Shown one piece after another: positions 11,650-23,600 of a stretch of DNA of 64,000 nucleotides. The stretch lies in contig NW_023605305.1 of the NCBI RefSeq assembly GCF_014898055.3, positions 116,160,734 through 116,224,733 on the forward strand. Direction: 5' to 3'. Each line of letters starts with the position of its first letter. Positions within the stretch are counted from its first letter, which is position 1. A program made the translations under genes and the position numbers. This DNA is from Talpa occidentalis (Eukaryota; Chordata; Mammalia; Eulipotyphla; Talpidae). The notes below the pieces were generated by a model. It had not been told where the DNA came from, did no database searches, and saw nothing but the letters and a program-made list of their open reading frames with translations.

Positions 11650-14600
11650 CTGCGAGACAGGGGCGTCAGCGGGCGGCCTGGGCTCGGGCGTCCAACAGCA
11701 GCAGTGACAGTGCAGAGACGGGGATGCAGCCACTCACCGGCTGGCTCGGCCACCCCAACACCTCCGGGCCCCAGCTAGTGGGCGCAGGCCTGGCCTCAGG
11801 CCCCATGCTGCCTCCGGGGACACAGGCAGACGGGATGCCTACCACTGGCAGGCTGGGTCCCCACCACGGCCCGGCTCAGGGCACATTCATTGGTTCTTGG
11901 TGGGTGGGGGTAGGGGGCTTCCTTAATAGATTGTAAGATTCTAGAGATTCCACCCAGAAGTGAGGGCCTCTGGCTGGAGCGGCCGGGCCAGCTTGTAGAA
12001 CAAAGCGGGTGTGAGTGGCTCTGCAGGGGGAGGGAGGTGCCGTGGCTTGTTCTAACAGGCCACGGTGGGGGAGCCCCCCACTTACTTTGCGGTACTTCCA
12101 CAGCTGGTTCCCCTTCATGCTGTGGCAGTCGTACAGGGTGACGGGGCTGGTGTGCGACACGGCGTCCAGGCAGAACTTCTTGGTGTGCAGGGGGTCCCCA
12201 GGCCGGATGTCCTCCCTCCAGGTGAAGGTGAACACCTGTGCACAGGGGCCGTCAGCGGCGGCCAGTCGTGGGCCACTCTCTTCCGCCGCCAGGTTTTTTG
12301 ATTTTTTACATTATGGGTAATTTTGAACCCAGAGGTGCAGGAGAGGGCGCTGCCCACCTCCTGCCCTGCCACCCCACGCAGGCAGCGCTTCCCGGCACTA
12401 GCCAGGCTGGGTGGCTCCACCCGGCTCGCCCCAGCCCCGTGGACAGATGCCGAACCCCACACCACTGCAGGCACCGCTCTAACAAGGAAAAGTCCCCACC
12501 GAGTCCTCCTCGCCATCAAGCAGCTGCCTCGGGTGCTCCTGGGCGGCCTGTGACGTCGGCCTCAGGACGCAGACCCGGCCAGTGCGGCCCTGGCTTTCTC
12601 CTTGGCTGTTTGACCGGCAGATCGGCACGTGACAGAGCGAAGCATTTGGTGCGTCTGGCATGTGTCCACTCCAGTAGTGAACATGCCCGTCACCCCCCAA
12701 GTGCCACCAAGTCCCTATGGAATCGCGTCCTCCTGCCCCCTCCCCACCCGCACGCCCTGGCACGAGCCCTCCCCGGGCCTGGTCCGCGGCCCTCCTCAGC
12801 CTGAGTTCTGTCGTGAACACAACTCTGGCCCTGGGGTGCCAGCCTGCCGACGTCAGGGTCACTGCCAGCTCGGGGTCCCGGCAGCAGAGGTCATCAGCAC
12901 GGTTTGTGGGGGCACTGGCTTCTCTTCTTGCAGGCAGAACATCTATGCTGGGCCCCAGGGGTCCGCGTTTAACTTTCTAACAAAACGCAGGCAGCATCCC
13001 CCACGCTGGACCGGCCACAGCCCCACGCAGGACACGGCGCTCAGCCAGCCTTGCGGCCGGTTTTCACAATGGATTCAGCTCAGGCCTCTGGCGCCGACGG
13101 GGGGCGGTGAAGTGGGGCATTTTCGATAAGCCCGTCTGGCATGGACACCCTTTCTTGCCAGGGTGTCTCCCCAGATCTGCTGCCCGCTCCTGGGCTGGGT
13201 GGTTTGTGTTTTTAGTTCTGAGTTTTCTGTATTCCAGCCCATGCCTTTAGGGATGTCTGCTCTGTGACTCTTTCTCCCAGCCTCTGGCCGGCATCCGAGC
13301 ACCTCAACACCGTCGTTTAAAGAGCAGAAGGTTTTTATTTTGCAGAATTCACATCTCAGTTTTTTCTTTTACTGTGAGTTTCGTGCTGCAGCTTAGAGGT
13401 CACAGCTTAGTCCAAGGTCAAACACTTCTGACTCGGTTTTCTTAACAAAGATTGCGTGTTAGGTTTTATGCTTGGGTCAAAGATCCATTTTTTTAAAAAA
13501 AGATTTATTTATTTATGCATACAAGAGCTGGGGTACAGGCCAGAGGTGCGGAGGGTGAGAGGATCCACCAGAGACAGAGTGGGGAACAGAACAGGTATAC
13601 TGACCAAAGTACACTGCTGAGGGGAGGGGTCTGCTGCGCCATGTGGGTAGCTCCCTGGCCGGGGATCAAACTCATGCTGCAGAGGCTGCGGACAGCTGCA
13701 TAAGTTGCGTCTTAACCCCTTGCGCCACCAGGGAGGCCCCCAAAGATCCATTTTTAAAACTATTTTTTTAAATGATCCATTTCAAGTTGACTTTTGTACA
13801 TGGGATGAGATGAGGCATGCATAGAAATTATTTTTTTGCCCATTGCTCCAGCGCCATTGTTGAACAGACTGTCTCGTCTCCACAGAACTGCCTTTAGGCC
13901 TCTGCAAAAATCAGTGCTCTGTGAAGGTGGGGGCGCTTCTGTCCCAGGGGCCTTGCCCTAGCCGACATCACGCTCCCTGGCCATGTCGCCACAGAACGCA
14001 CCTGGGGCGGGCAGCCCGGCCCTGGCTACGCACTTCTCTCCGAAACGTGCAGGTGAATTTCCCAGGCAGGTGTTCAGTTCTACGAGACAGCTTGCTAGGC
14101 TGTTGGGAGTGTGTTGAATCTGTATTTTGGTTTGCAAAGAACTGATGTCACGGCTGAGTCTCCTGGCCTATGGACACGGGCACACATTTATTTAGAGTTT
14201 CAAATTCTATCAGGTAGGGGGCCTCCCTGGTGGCGCAAGGGTTAAGACGCAACCTATAAAGCAAGCCGTAGCCTCTCCAGCACGAGTTCAATTCCTGGCC
14301 AGGGAGCTACCCACATAGCGCAGCAGACCTCTCCTGTCTCCCCGCTGCTCCCCTCAGCAGTGGATTTCAGTGGATCCGCCTGTTCTGCTCCCCACTCTGT
14401 CTCTGGTGAGTCCTCTCACCCCCCCACCTCTGGCCTGTACCCCAGCTCTTGTATGCATAAGTAAATAAATCTTTTAAAAAATAAAGAAAAAAAAAAACAA
14501 ATTCTATAAGCTAAAAACTAATTTTTATAAATGGATCTTTGACCTAAACATACCTGGGTATTTCGTGATTTCTTTTGTTGCAGTAAATGCTTGCTTTTAA

Positions 14601-17600
14601 TTTTAATTTCTGATTCTTCATTTGCATATAGAAATAGAAATAAAATCTTTACATCTTGCAACTTTGCTAAACTCAATTATCAGTTCTGGAGAGTCATGAA
14701 GTTGCCTCCGGACTGGAGTGTGCAAACAGGCGGCTCCCTCTGGCTGAGGCATGAGCAGAGCAAGAGCACGGCCTGTCAGGCCTGGGCCAGCGTGTCCCCT
14801 CCGCAGAGGGCAGCGGGCCGTGGCCTTTGGCTGCTGGTGTCCAGATGGGTGGGTTTAGGGTGCCGTGACCCCCCTTCTTCTCTGCTGTCAGGAAGCTCTC
14901 GTGGCTCCTTCCCTGGCTGACTGCCCCGGTCATGGCCAGCCTTTCCCGACTGGGCGCCGGGCCCCGCCCACAGCCCCCTGACTGCCCGCAGCCCCCCCCC
15001 ACCCCGACCAGGCCCCGGGCCGCACCTGCATGTTGTTCCAGGCTGCCTCCCCACGGCCCCGCAAGCAGCTCTCCAGCCTCAGCGGCGAGCCCAGGGCACC
15101 GTGCTTGGTGTCGGCACACAGCCCCGTGCCCACGTTGCGGATCTGGGTGGGAAGAGGGAGAGTCCAGTGAGGCACCTGCAGAGATCCCGGGGCCTGCTGG
15201 GGTGGGGCAGCAGAGCGCGGACTGTCCGGAGGTGGCCGGGCCCGGGCCTCTGCGGCAGTGTCCATCCCGGAGCAGGACCCGGGAGCTACTGTGTCCGGGC
15301 AGGCAGGCTCCGTGGCCTGGGGCCGGGGCCCGGAGAGGGTGTTCGCAGGACTCCCAGGCCGTGCTGGAGAGTCTGACACGACAGGTCCGGGAATGGGCTG
15401 TCCCCTTCCAGGCGGTGCCAGGCCCATCCCTTCAGAGCTGCTGAGTCAAGGCCATGACCTTTGCTGCAGGGCTGGGGACTCTTCCTGCCTCTCATCCTTC
15501 ACCGGTTAGACAGTGGGGCGGTGGAGGAGGGACCCCGGGCAGGGAAGTGGGCTCAGGGGTGAGCTCGTAAGACCAGCGGGCCGGGCTGGGGCACATGGGG
15601 CGGTCACTCAGACAGCGTCCTCCTGGGCTTGCGGGCTGGGGAAGGATGCCGTCCTGCTGCGGGACGGTGACAACCAGCTGCTCTGAGCCCTCCACCCAGA
15701 CCCAGGGTGCTTCCTGCCAGGGAGGGGGACCGGCGGCAGCCCTACTGGCCTCATTTGGCCTGGGTGTCCTTGGAGACGACTGCTGCCTGGGATCCCAGCC
15801 TCACCCCTGCATCCTTCCCTCTCTCTTCCACCCCTTCCCAGACGTCAGAAGGGCCTCATGGTTCTTCTCATGGTTTCTCTTGGGTGCTTCCCAAGAATCT
15901 CTTGACATCAAACCCCATCTCAGTGTCTGCTCCTAAGAGGTCTTGAACCAGCACGGGGAGAAAGCCAAGAAGCCACAGAGAGAAGAACTTCCCGTGGGAG
16001 ATCAATGCCACTCTCCTAGAAGATTCTAGAAGACTTGGGAATGCTCCTGCAGGGTGGCTGGCAGGCAGCGCAGTCAGGAACAGCCCTATTGTGCAGCGTG
16101 GATTTGTACATGTCCCACCTGGTGCCAGCCTGGCCCACACCTGCTTCCTCTGGGGACACCCTGACTTTCTCTGGGGACACCCCCTGGGGCTGGGTGTCCT
16201 CTCACCCTGACCCCCGGAGAAGGACCCCAGGAGACATGACTCCTGGGAAACCTGCTGGCTCTGCAGGGGTCGGGGTGTGCTTGCCGTGGGCTCGGCCGCA
16301 CAGGCACCAGCGTCCTGCCCCCGGTGGCACCAGGTAGCAGCGCAGAAGGGGGCAGCGTCGGCTGGCGTGTGCGGGCGCTCACCTTTCCCCACTTAGAAAA
16401 CTAAATAGCAAATGAAATATCCCACCTCGATGGGACTAGGGGTGGCGGGAGGGGGTCTGCGTTCTGGGCCCTCGGAGACCTCCCCCCAGCTCTGAACAGG
16501 GGTCCCACCTCTCCTGACTCCGCCTCTGGCCTGACTCACCTCCCCCCAGGCCGCAGCCGGAGGCTCCACGGGTGGGTAGAACTTGGGCAGGTCCCAGGCA
16601 ATCTTGGTCATGAACCACCTGAAGCTCCTGCAGCTGAGGCTGGCGCGGAGCTGCTTCTGGGCCGCCACGTCGCCCGCGGAGAGGTGGCGGTACTCGGGCC
16701 GGCGCTGGTAGATGAACTCCGCGTACTCGTCCATCCACACCTCCGCCACGCGCTTGAGGTTCTGCGGCAGCGGCGGGCGCGGTCAGGCCTCCCGGGGTAG
16801 GCCAGGGTGCCGGGGCGGGGCCAAGGCCAACCTGCACCCCGGGCCCCGGCCAGCCCCACGCTCTCAGGCCTGGCGTGTTTCTCTCCACACTTACACTCGC
16901 TCTAGAGAGTCTGATCTGACGGCCGGGACCACCCGGTGGCTCTGCCCGCTGGTCCTCCACCCTCTTTCCTAGCAGTGGCTCCCCCTCCCCCAACTTCCCT
17001 GGAGGGAGGAGGGAGTGGGGGAGAGAGGTGGGGAACAGGGGGGAAATGGGGGGAGAAGGGAGGAGCCTCTGCAGACTCCGTGGCTGCGGGGGCGGGGGGG
17101 GGGGGGCCTTGGCCCCTATAGGGCGCTGCGCCTCCCTTCTGCCACGGGGTCTGGGCTGGGCCGGCCGGGTCCTGCGGGCCGGCGCCGGCCATGACCCTCC
17201 AGCTCCCGTGCCTCCCACTTGCGGTGGCCAGTCAGGTGCGGGGCAGCCAGGGGCTCCGCAGGGAGGGGCTCCATGAGGCTGGGCAGGGGCAGTGGAGGGC
17301 AGGAGGGTCCGCCAGGCACAGCCCACAGCTCTGGCTGGACAAGCCCCCCCGCCCCGGGGCTCTCCCTGCCCCTCTCGGTTTTGCTTTGTGACCGCCTTGA
17401 TCTCTTTCCTGAGACACTTCACGTTCTAACACTCACTAGCAAGGGTCGGCGATAAACAGGAACAAAGCAAAGCAGCTGCCTCTCTATCCAGCATGCACCT
17501 GCGGCTGTGGGTGGTTTAAGGCCGGCCCCGAGGGGCCGCTGGGCTCTGGGTGGGGGGAGGGTTCCGTGCCAGGGCCCGCAGGCGCCGTCCCAGCGGGCAC

Positions 17601-20600
17601 CCCGGCCTGTCCTGTCCCACCGTGAGGTCACAGGCTGCAGGTCATCCACACCCCGACCCCACTGCAATCCACACACGGTGTTCGAGGTCCACCCAGGGGC
17701 ACCTTGTCTCCACTCTCTGGGCCCAGCCAGGCGGGAGAATGAGCTTCCTTTCAACAAGGGGGACGCACGGCCCGGAGGCTTAGCCCCCGCGCCCCCCTAG
17801 GCTAAATGCTATGCTCCGTTATGCTGGGTTTCACCTGGAGAGGGGTGTGGGGCACGTCTCACACCTGGGGGGTCGCTCTGCCTGGGGTTCTGCGTCCCCC
17901 AGCCCCCCCGAGCCCCTCCTTACCCGAGCCAGGCTGACTCCGGCAGGGACCTTGTAGGGCACGTACTTCCTGTAGATGTGGCCCACCCTGGAGCAGGGGA
18001 TGTCCTCCATGCGGCCCCCGCACATCCACACCTGCAGCGGGGCGAGAGGGAGATGTGGCGCCCTGCCAAGGCTCCGGGTCTGCCGGGGGCAGGGGGAGGC
18101 TCCAGTCCCACCCTCAGAGCCAGGGGCGTGGCACAGACAGCTGGGCCCTCGCTGGCACCGCCAGGCCAGGCTGCGTGGACCCTCTTCCGGAAACCCGGAG
18201 CTCCGGCCACAGGAGGCAAACTCAGGCCCCGCTCCAGGAGCTGCTCGTGGAGGGCCGGGGCCGGGGCGGAGCGGGACAGGAAGCCTGGCCCCAGACCACG
18301 CAAGGGGCTCAGGCGGCCCCACTCCGCGCGCCCTGACCTGGGTCAGAGTTCGGGGTCTTATGGGCTGCAAGCGCCCCCCCCACCAACCGTCTCTGGGCTG
18401 GGTGCTGAGTGGGCTCGCTGCAGCCCGACCCACATCGCCTCCAGCCTGGCCTCGCAGGGCCCTGGCTGGGCTGACGCCGCTGTGAAATTCTAACCAGGCC
18501 GGCTGGCACGGACGCCCCACGGAGCAGGTGGCCCAGCAGACCCTCCTCGGGGCTCTGGGTCCACGTCCTGCCTCCGTCCCCCAGCATGCCTTCGACTTAG
18601 ACCACGGTGCTCCATTTCCTCGGTTTCCCCAGCGGCAGGGGGTCAGCCCAGTGGGCCTGGGGTGGACGCTGACCACAGTGTGACCTGGGTGCGGGCTGAC
18701 TCCTTTGCACAGCCAGGGCCATTTCCGGGGCCCCCCGCACGCTCCGCCAGGGCAGCCGGGCCCTGGTCACAGGTGGGGGGGTGGCTGGCCTCCTGGCACC
18801 TGTCCCCCACCCGTTCCCTGTCAAATGTGTCCCGGGGCCAACCGCGTCACCCCTGTAAAACACCGTCCTTGCAAAACAGCATCACTGGGCTGAGCGGTGC
18901 CCCCCAGGGCTGCTTCTGTCTAGGTGGGGTCTTTTGCAGGCGCAGTTGCTGTTTAAAGGTCAAACTGCAGAGCCAGCCCCAGCCGCTGGCGCCTGCACAG
19001 GCCAAAGAGGGGCACAAACGCGTAAGGAAGGGCCGGCTCGGGCCCGTCCGGCCGCAGGCACAGACCACGCCTCTCCCCGCCGTGGGATGGAGCCTTGGGC
19101 CACAGCGTCCTTTTCTCCACAGCTTCTCGAGCAAACAGAAAAGTAAAGTTGGGGTGCAGTCACCAGAAACCCCACCGCAGAGATGACGGTCACAGGGTGG
19201 TGCCTCCACCTCGCGGCCTGGACCCCTGCGCGCGGCCGCGTGTCGTGAGGACCCCGGGCAGCCCTGTGGAGGCTCCGGCAAACCTCTCTACAGCAGGCCC
19301 CCTGCTCCACCGGCTGGACCCTCGTGACAGACCCCGGCCCGGCTGCTCCTTGTCCCCTGAGCCACCCCAGCCCCTGGCCCATGAGTGCTGATCCCAGGTG
19401 CTGACCGCTGGCTGAGGATGACTGTCCCGGGGCCGGCGAGGGACACCTGGAGCGGCTGCTTGAGGTGAGGCTTCAGTGCCGGGGAGGGGCGAGGCACACC
19501 CAGAGCTGCGGGTGAGTGCCGGGGTGGGAGAGCAGCCCTGGGCGGGGCCAGGATGGCAGTGGCCTGAGCAGGGGGCGTGATGGGGGGGCGGGCAGAGGGT
19601 CTCCAGGACAGACTAAAAATTCTTCACCAAAAGCCTTCCCTGGGGAGAAGATGCGGTGCGACTCCTATTTTTCGCTGACAACTGCCCTGCAGGGGTGGGC
19701 CTGGGGTGGGCAGGCCTCCGTGTGGTCTGGTCTGGCGGGCGGGGGTGAGGGTGGACGCAGCAGGGTGTGGCCCCATTCGGGCACCGAGTGGGTCGTCTCC
19801 CCGTCCTGGGAAGGCTCCCGGGCTCCGGGCTGGGCTTTCCACCCAGATTCATCGAGGCTCTTCCCCTGTCTCCTGCGGCAGGTCTGTTTGCTCTCCCCCG
19901 CCGCCACCCACCCCAGACCGGCCCCGGATGCCGGGGCGGCAATTTGTGGAAGTGCTGTCTGGAGAAATGCAATTGTGTTCTGATCTTCGGGGAGAGGAAG
20001 AAACGGAGCCAGTCAATAGAACAGAACGCTGGGCTCGAGATAATGGGCTCCTGATGGATTCACGTCAAGGCCAGGCCGAGAGGTTTATTTTCAAAGCAGG
20101 CGACATCGATCAGGCGCGGCAGCCAGCGGCGTGTCCTCCTTCGTCCCAAGTCCTGACGCGGGGTGCTGCTCTGGTGGCGGCGGGCTGCGGGCCGCCCGGC
20201 GGGCAGGCGATGGCGCAGGGCAGGTGCACCCACTGAGCTATTTCTGTTGGCTCCTGGCAGCCGACCAGGCCGGCGTCCGGCTCCCCGACTCCCCACTAAA
20301 CTCGCATCACCGCCCTGGACAGGTACCAACAGTCCAGTGGACTCACCCTGGGGACTTCGGCAGGAAGGATGGGAAACTCTCTCACTGGGTTGTGGGGTGT
20401 CTGCCCGAGGGGGAGGCCACCCCGGGGAGAGGGGCAGGAGCCTGCAAGGGCCCGGGCAGCCCTGGCCCAGCCCGGGGTCTACTCTGCAGCCCCCAGGGCC
20501 TTCCTGCTTAAATGGAGGACTAAGAATTTGGCCGCCTGTTGCCCAGAGCCCGGACTAGTGCAGAGGGGGTAAGAGAGGGGCAGGGGTGCCAAGCAGTGGG

Positions 20601-23600
20601 CGAGGCCCAGGTGGGTGGACCAGGTTGGGGGTCACAGATTTCAAGCTGCCAAGTGGGGAAGAACTTGGGTAACAGCTCAGCTGGCTGTGGGCAGGGCGGG
20701 GGAAGGGGGAGCCAACAACTCTGGGATTAATTTCTGAGCCTCTGGAACATCTTTCTGGGGCTTTGCCATCAGGATAGGCGGCCTAGCGTGGGGCTGGAGC
20801 CAAATCATTAATTCACCAGCCTGGACTCATGGATCAATTTATCTTAATTTCTGCAAATACACTCGTGCCTTCGAGACCAGACTCCTTTCTCCAGCCCCAA
20901 GAGGAGGAGGGTCTTAGAGAGGAGCTGGAGGGGCTGGGCTGAAATGGCGCACCTGGCAGCTGGGGGGGCTCCTGTGTCCTCAGGGCGGGGGGGTCAGTGG
21001 GGGCTCTGCCCAGGCCCAGGGCCCAGGCACGGGCAGGTGGCCCTTGTGGGCTCAGAGCCAGGAGAGAAGGAGCCGGCGCCTTCTCTCCCCATCGGGAGGA
21101 AGGACACGCTTGATCCGAGCCAGGAGCCAGCTCTGTCCCTCCCTCGAGAGGCTTCCAAGGCTCCTCCTCGCCAAGGCTCCCGTGGACCAGGGGTGTGCTG
21201 CCAGTCTAATGGGCAGTCGGGGGGGTCCCGACCGCTCCTGGGCCCAGCGGTCCTTCCTGCTGGACCCGATGGGCATCATCAGACGGGTCTTTGAAACACG
21301 CAGAGTGAAATCATCTGGGTTTAGAAACGCCCCTGTGCGAGTCCTCTCCGTCTACTCCGCGGAGGCGGCTCTGCGGGGCGTCTCGGGCAGGGCGCGGCGG
21401 GACCTGGCTGGTGGCGCACTTGGGGGCGCTGCCCGGGAGTCTCACGAGTGAAGCTTGTGTCGCTGATGGACCGGGGAGCAGTGAAGTAAGAAGCCCTCTA
21501 ACTCCGGCTCTGCCATTTCAGGGGACCCCTCAGGTGTGACATCTGGGGAACGAGGTCGCCTGGGCCGTGCGCCCACACCAGCCAAATGCCAAGCCGGCCC
21601 CGGCAGGCACGCTGGCTGCCGTCACACTCCCCACACTCGGGGCTGGCTGGGGGCCTGTTCGCTGCCCCGACAGCCAGCAAGGAATTCACTGCAGGGGGCG
21701 GCAGAGCACCCTGGGGTCCTGACACCCGCGCCTGCCCGAGGCGGCGGTGGAGATGACAGGAGGCGTCCTGCCAGTGCTCCCGGGCCCCCCGCCCAGCGGC
21801 CAGGTCAGCGGGGCGGTCGGCAGGTCTGGCCTCAGGGACGGGTCTTCTTATTTCCAGCCTGGCAGGGCCTGGTCTGGCCCCACTGGCCCCACGCTTTCCA
21901 GGGGTGTCGGGTGTCCTGGGGCCCAGCTGGCCGCCCCTGTGGACACACCGATGCTGGCGGCTGCATCTGCCATGACCAGGGGAGCCTGTGCCCTCACAGC
22001 TGTTCAATATTTCATCACCCCAGTATCAGTGTCTGGCCCCTCGAGGGGGCTGCTCCCCCGTGAGACACAACTCAGCACTCCGGACATGAGCGCTTCAAAC
22101 CCAAACACTGTTTCTGCAGAATTCGGGGCGGTTATTTCCTTGGTCAACGACAATCATCGCCTCACTGCACCCCCAGTTTGAAGCTGCTCCACCCACGCTC
22201 GCTGAACCCCATGCCACAAGCCTGCCCTGACCCTCTCCACACCCCGTGAGGACTAAAGTGTCATGGGTCCCGGTCTGGTCACGCGCTGGCGGGAGGCGCA
22301 GTACGGAAGGCCCAGGCCTGCCGGCTGCACTGAGTCTCAGCCGGTGAGTGATGTTCCCGATGCCAGTCGCTGTCCCACTGGGGCTCAGGGCTGGGCCAAG
22401 GGAAGATGCGGGTCCCCTGGGGGACGGGGAGCTGCCTTAGCCAGGGATCGGGGAGGCCTGGCCCAGCAGGGGGGCCCAGGACAAGCCGAACAGTCCCAAA
22501 GATGGACCTGCCTCTGGCTTCATGGCATCCCACCGACGAGGGTGGCTAACCAGTGACCACCACCTCCTCCTGGCCACCATCCGCAGCCCCCACGGCGCCT
22601 GGGCTAGCGGTGAGCACAATCAAGCGGGCGCAGGAGGGGCGCCTGGGAGGGGTGCCAGGGCACTCAGGCGGCCAGCCCAGGGAGCCTCCTGGGTGGCGAT
22701 GCCACGGCCTGTGTGTTTTGTGTGACCCCCCCAGCCCCCGAGACCATCGACGCCAGCAGCTGAAGGGGGTGGACGTGAGCCCAGCCCCAGGCTGCTGGGG
22801 GCAGCCCACTGCTCTGTGCGCACTGAGGGCCCCGGAGCCCCAGACCCTGCCCGGGGAGGAGGGAGGGGCCACCAGGCGGCCAGAGCAGGCCCAGAGCAGG
22901 GCTTACCTTGAAGGAGAGCTCGTACTGCTCCCCGCCCCAGATCTCCAGGCCCGGGTCGTACCCGCCCAGCTCCCAGAACCACTTCCGGTCCACGGAGAAC
23001 AGGCCGCCGGCCATCACGGGAGACCTGCCAGGAAGAGGGGGTTGGGGTGGGCAGGCCGGCCACGGCCCCGCTGTCCAGGGTGGGCGGACACCGCCAGGCC
23101 AAGCAGTTTGGGGCCCAGCCAGGAGGCCCAGGCCGGCTTCTCTCTCTTACAGGCTCAGAGACGCTATACGGGCCAGAGCCGTGTTCCAGGGAGAATGCCT
23201 GGGGGTGGGGGGGCATCTGCCCAGCTCCTGCCTGGACACGGGCCCGGGGGGCGGCTGGGCTGTTGGCACTTACTCAAAGGGGTCGCTGGGATCAGCCTTC
23301 TGCAGCTCTGGGGGGACGGGGATCCGCTTGTAGTACATCTCCCAGTCAAAGGCCCCCCGCATGGCGTCCCCCGCCTGCGTCTCGTACCGGAAGTCGTCGT
23401 GGTCAATGACATCAATCATGGGGCACACGATGGTCTTTCGGTTCCGGGAGATGCGGTCTGCGGGTCCAGGTGTGTGAGGGGCGGGAGGCAGGAGCTGCGT
23501 GCTCCCTGGGGACACCCCAGGCCATCCCAAACCCACCCCAGGCCCAGCCCAGGGACACCCCAAGCCCAGCCCAGGGACACCCCAGGCCCAGCCCAGGCCC

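Larger units (their letters stand above)
13330..14700 (-). mobile_element. Degraded L1 ORF2 fragment
   Basis: Read on the minus strand, pieces match L1 ORF2 DNA. On the plus strand they appear as 'gatccatttcaagttgactttt', 'ccagcgccattgttgaacag', 'tgttgaatctgtattttgg' and 'atcttgcaactttgctaaactc'. The element is much diverged, non-coding, and interrupted by SINEs at 13493-13740 and 14217-14497. It lies in the same orientation as GALNT10. Confidence 0.75.
12236..15025 (-). other. GALNT10: GALNT10 intron 10 with L1 and inverted SINEs
   Basis: A 2.8-kb GT-AG intron with donor GTGCGG and acceptor CACAG. Its middle (about 13330-14700) is a degraded L1 into which two SINEs have inserted in opposite orientations. 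The remainder is unique GC-rich DNA with no recognised exon. Confidence 0.85.

Noticed and set aside
14217..14497. A functional tRNA gene at the SINE heads
   Set aside because: The heads keep A/B-box-like motifs but lack a foldable cloverleaf and carry SINE bodies with A-rich tails and target-site duplications.
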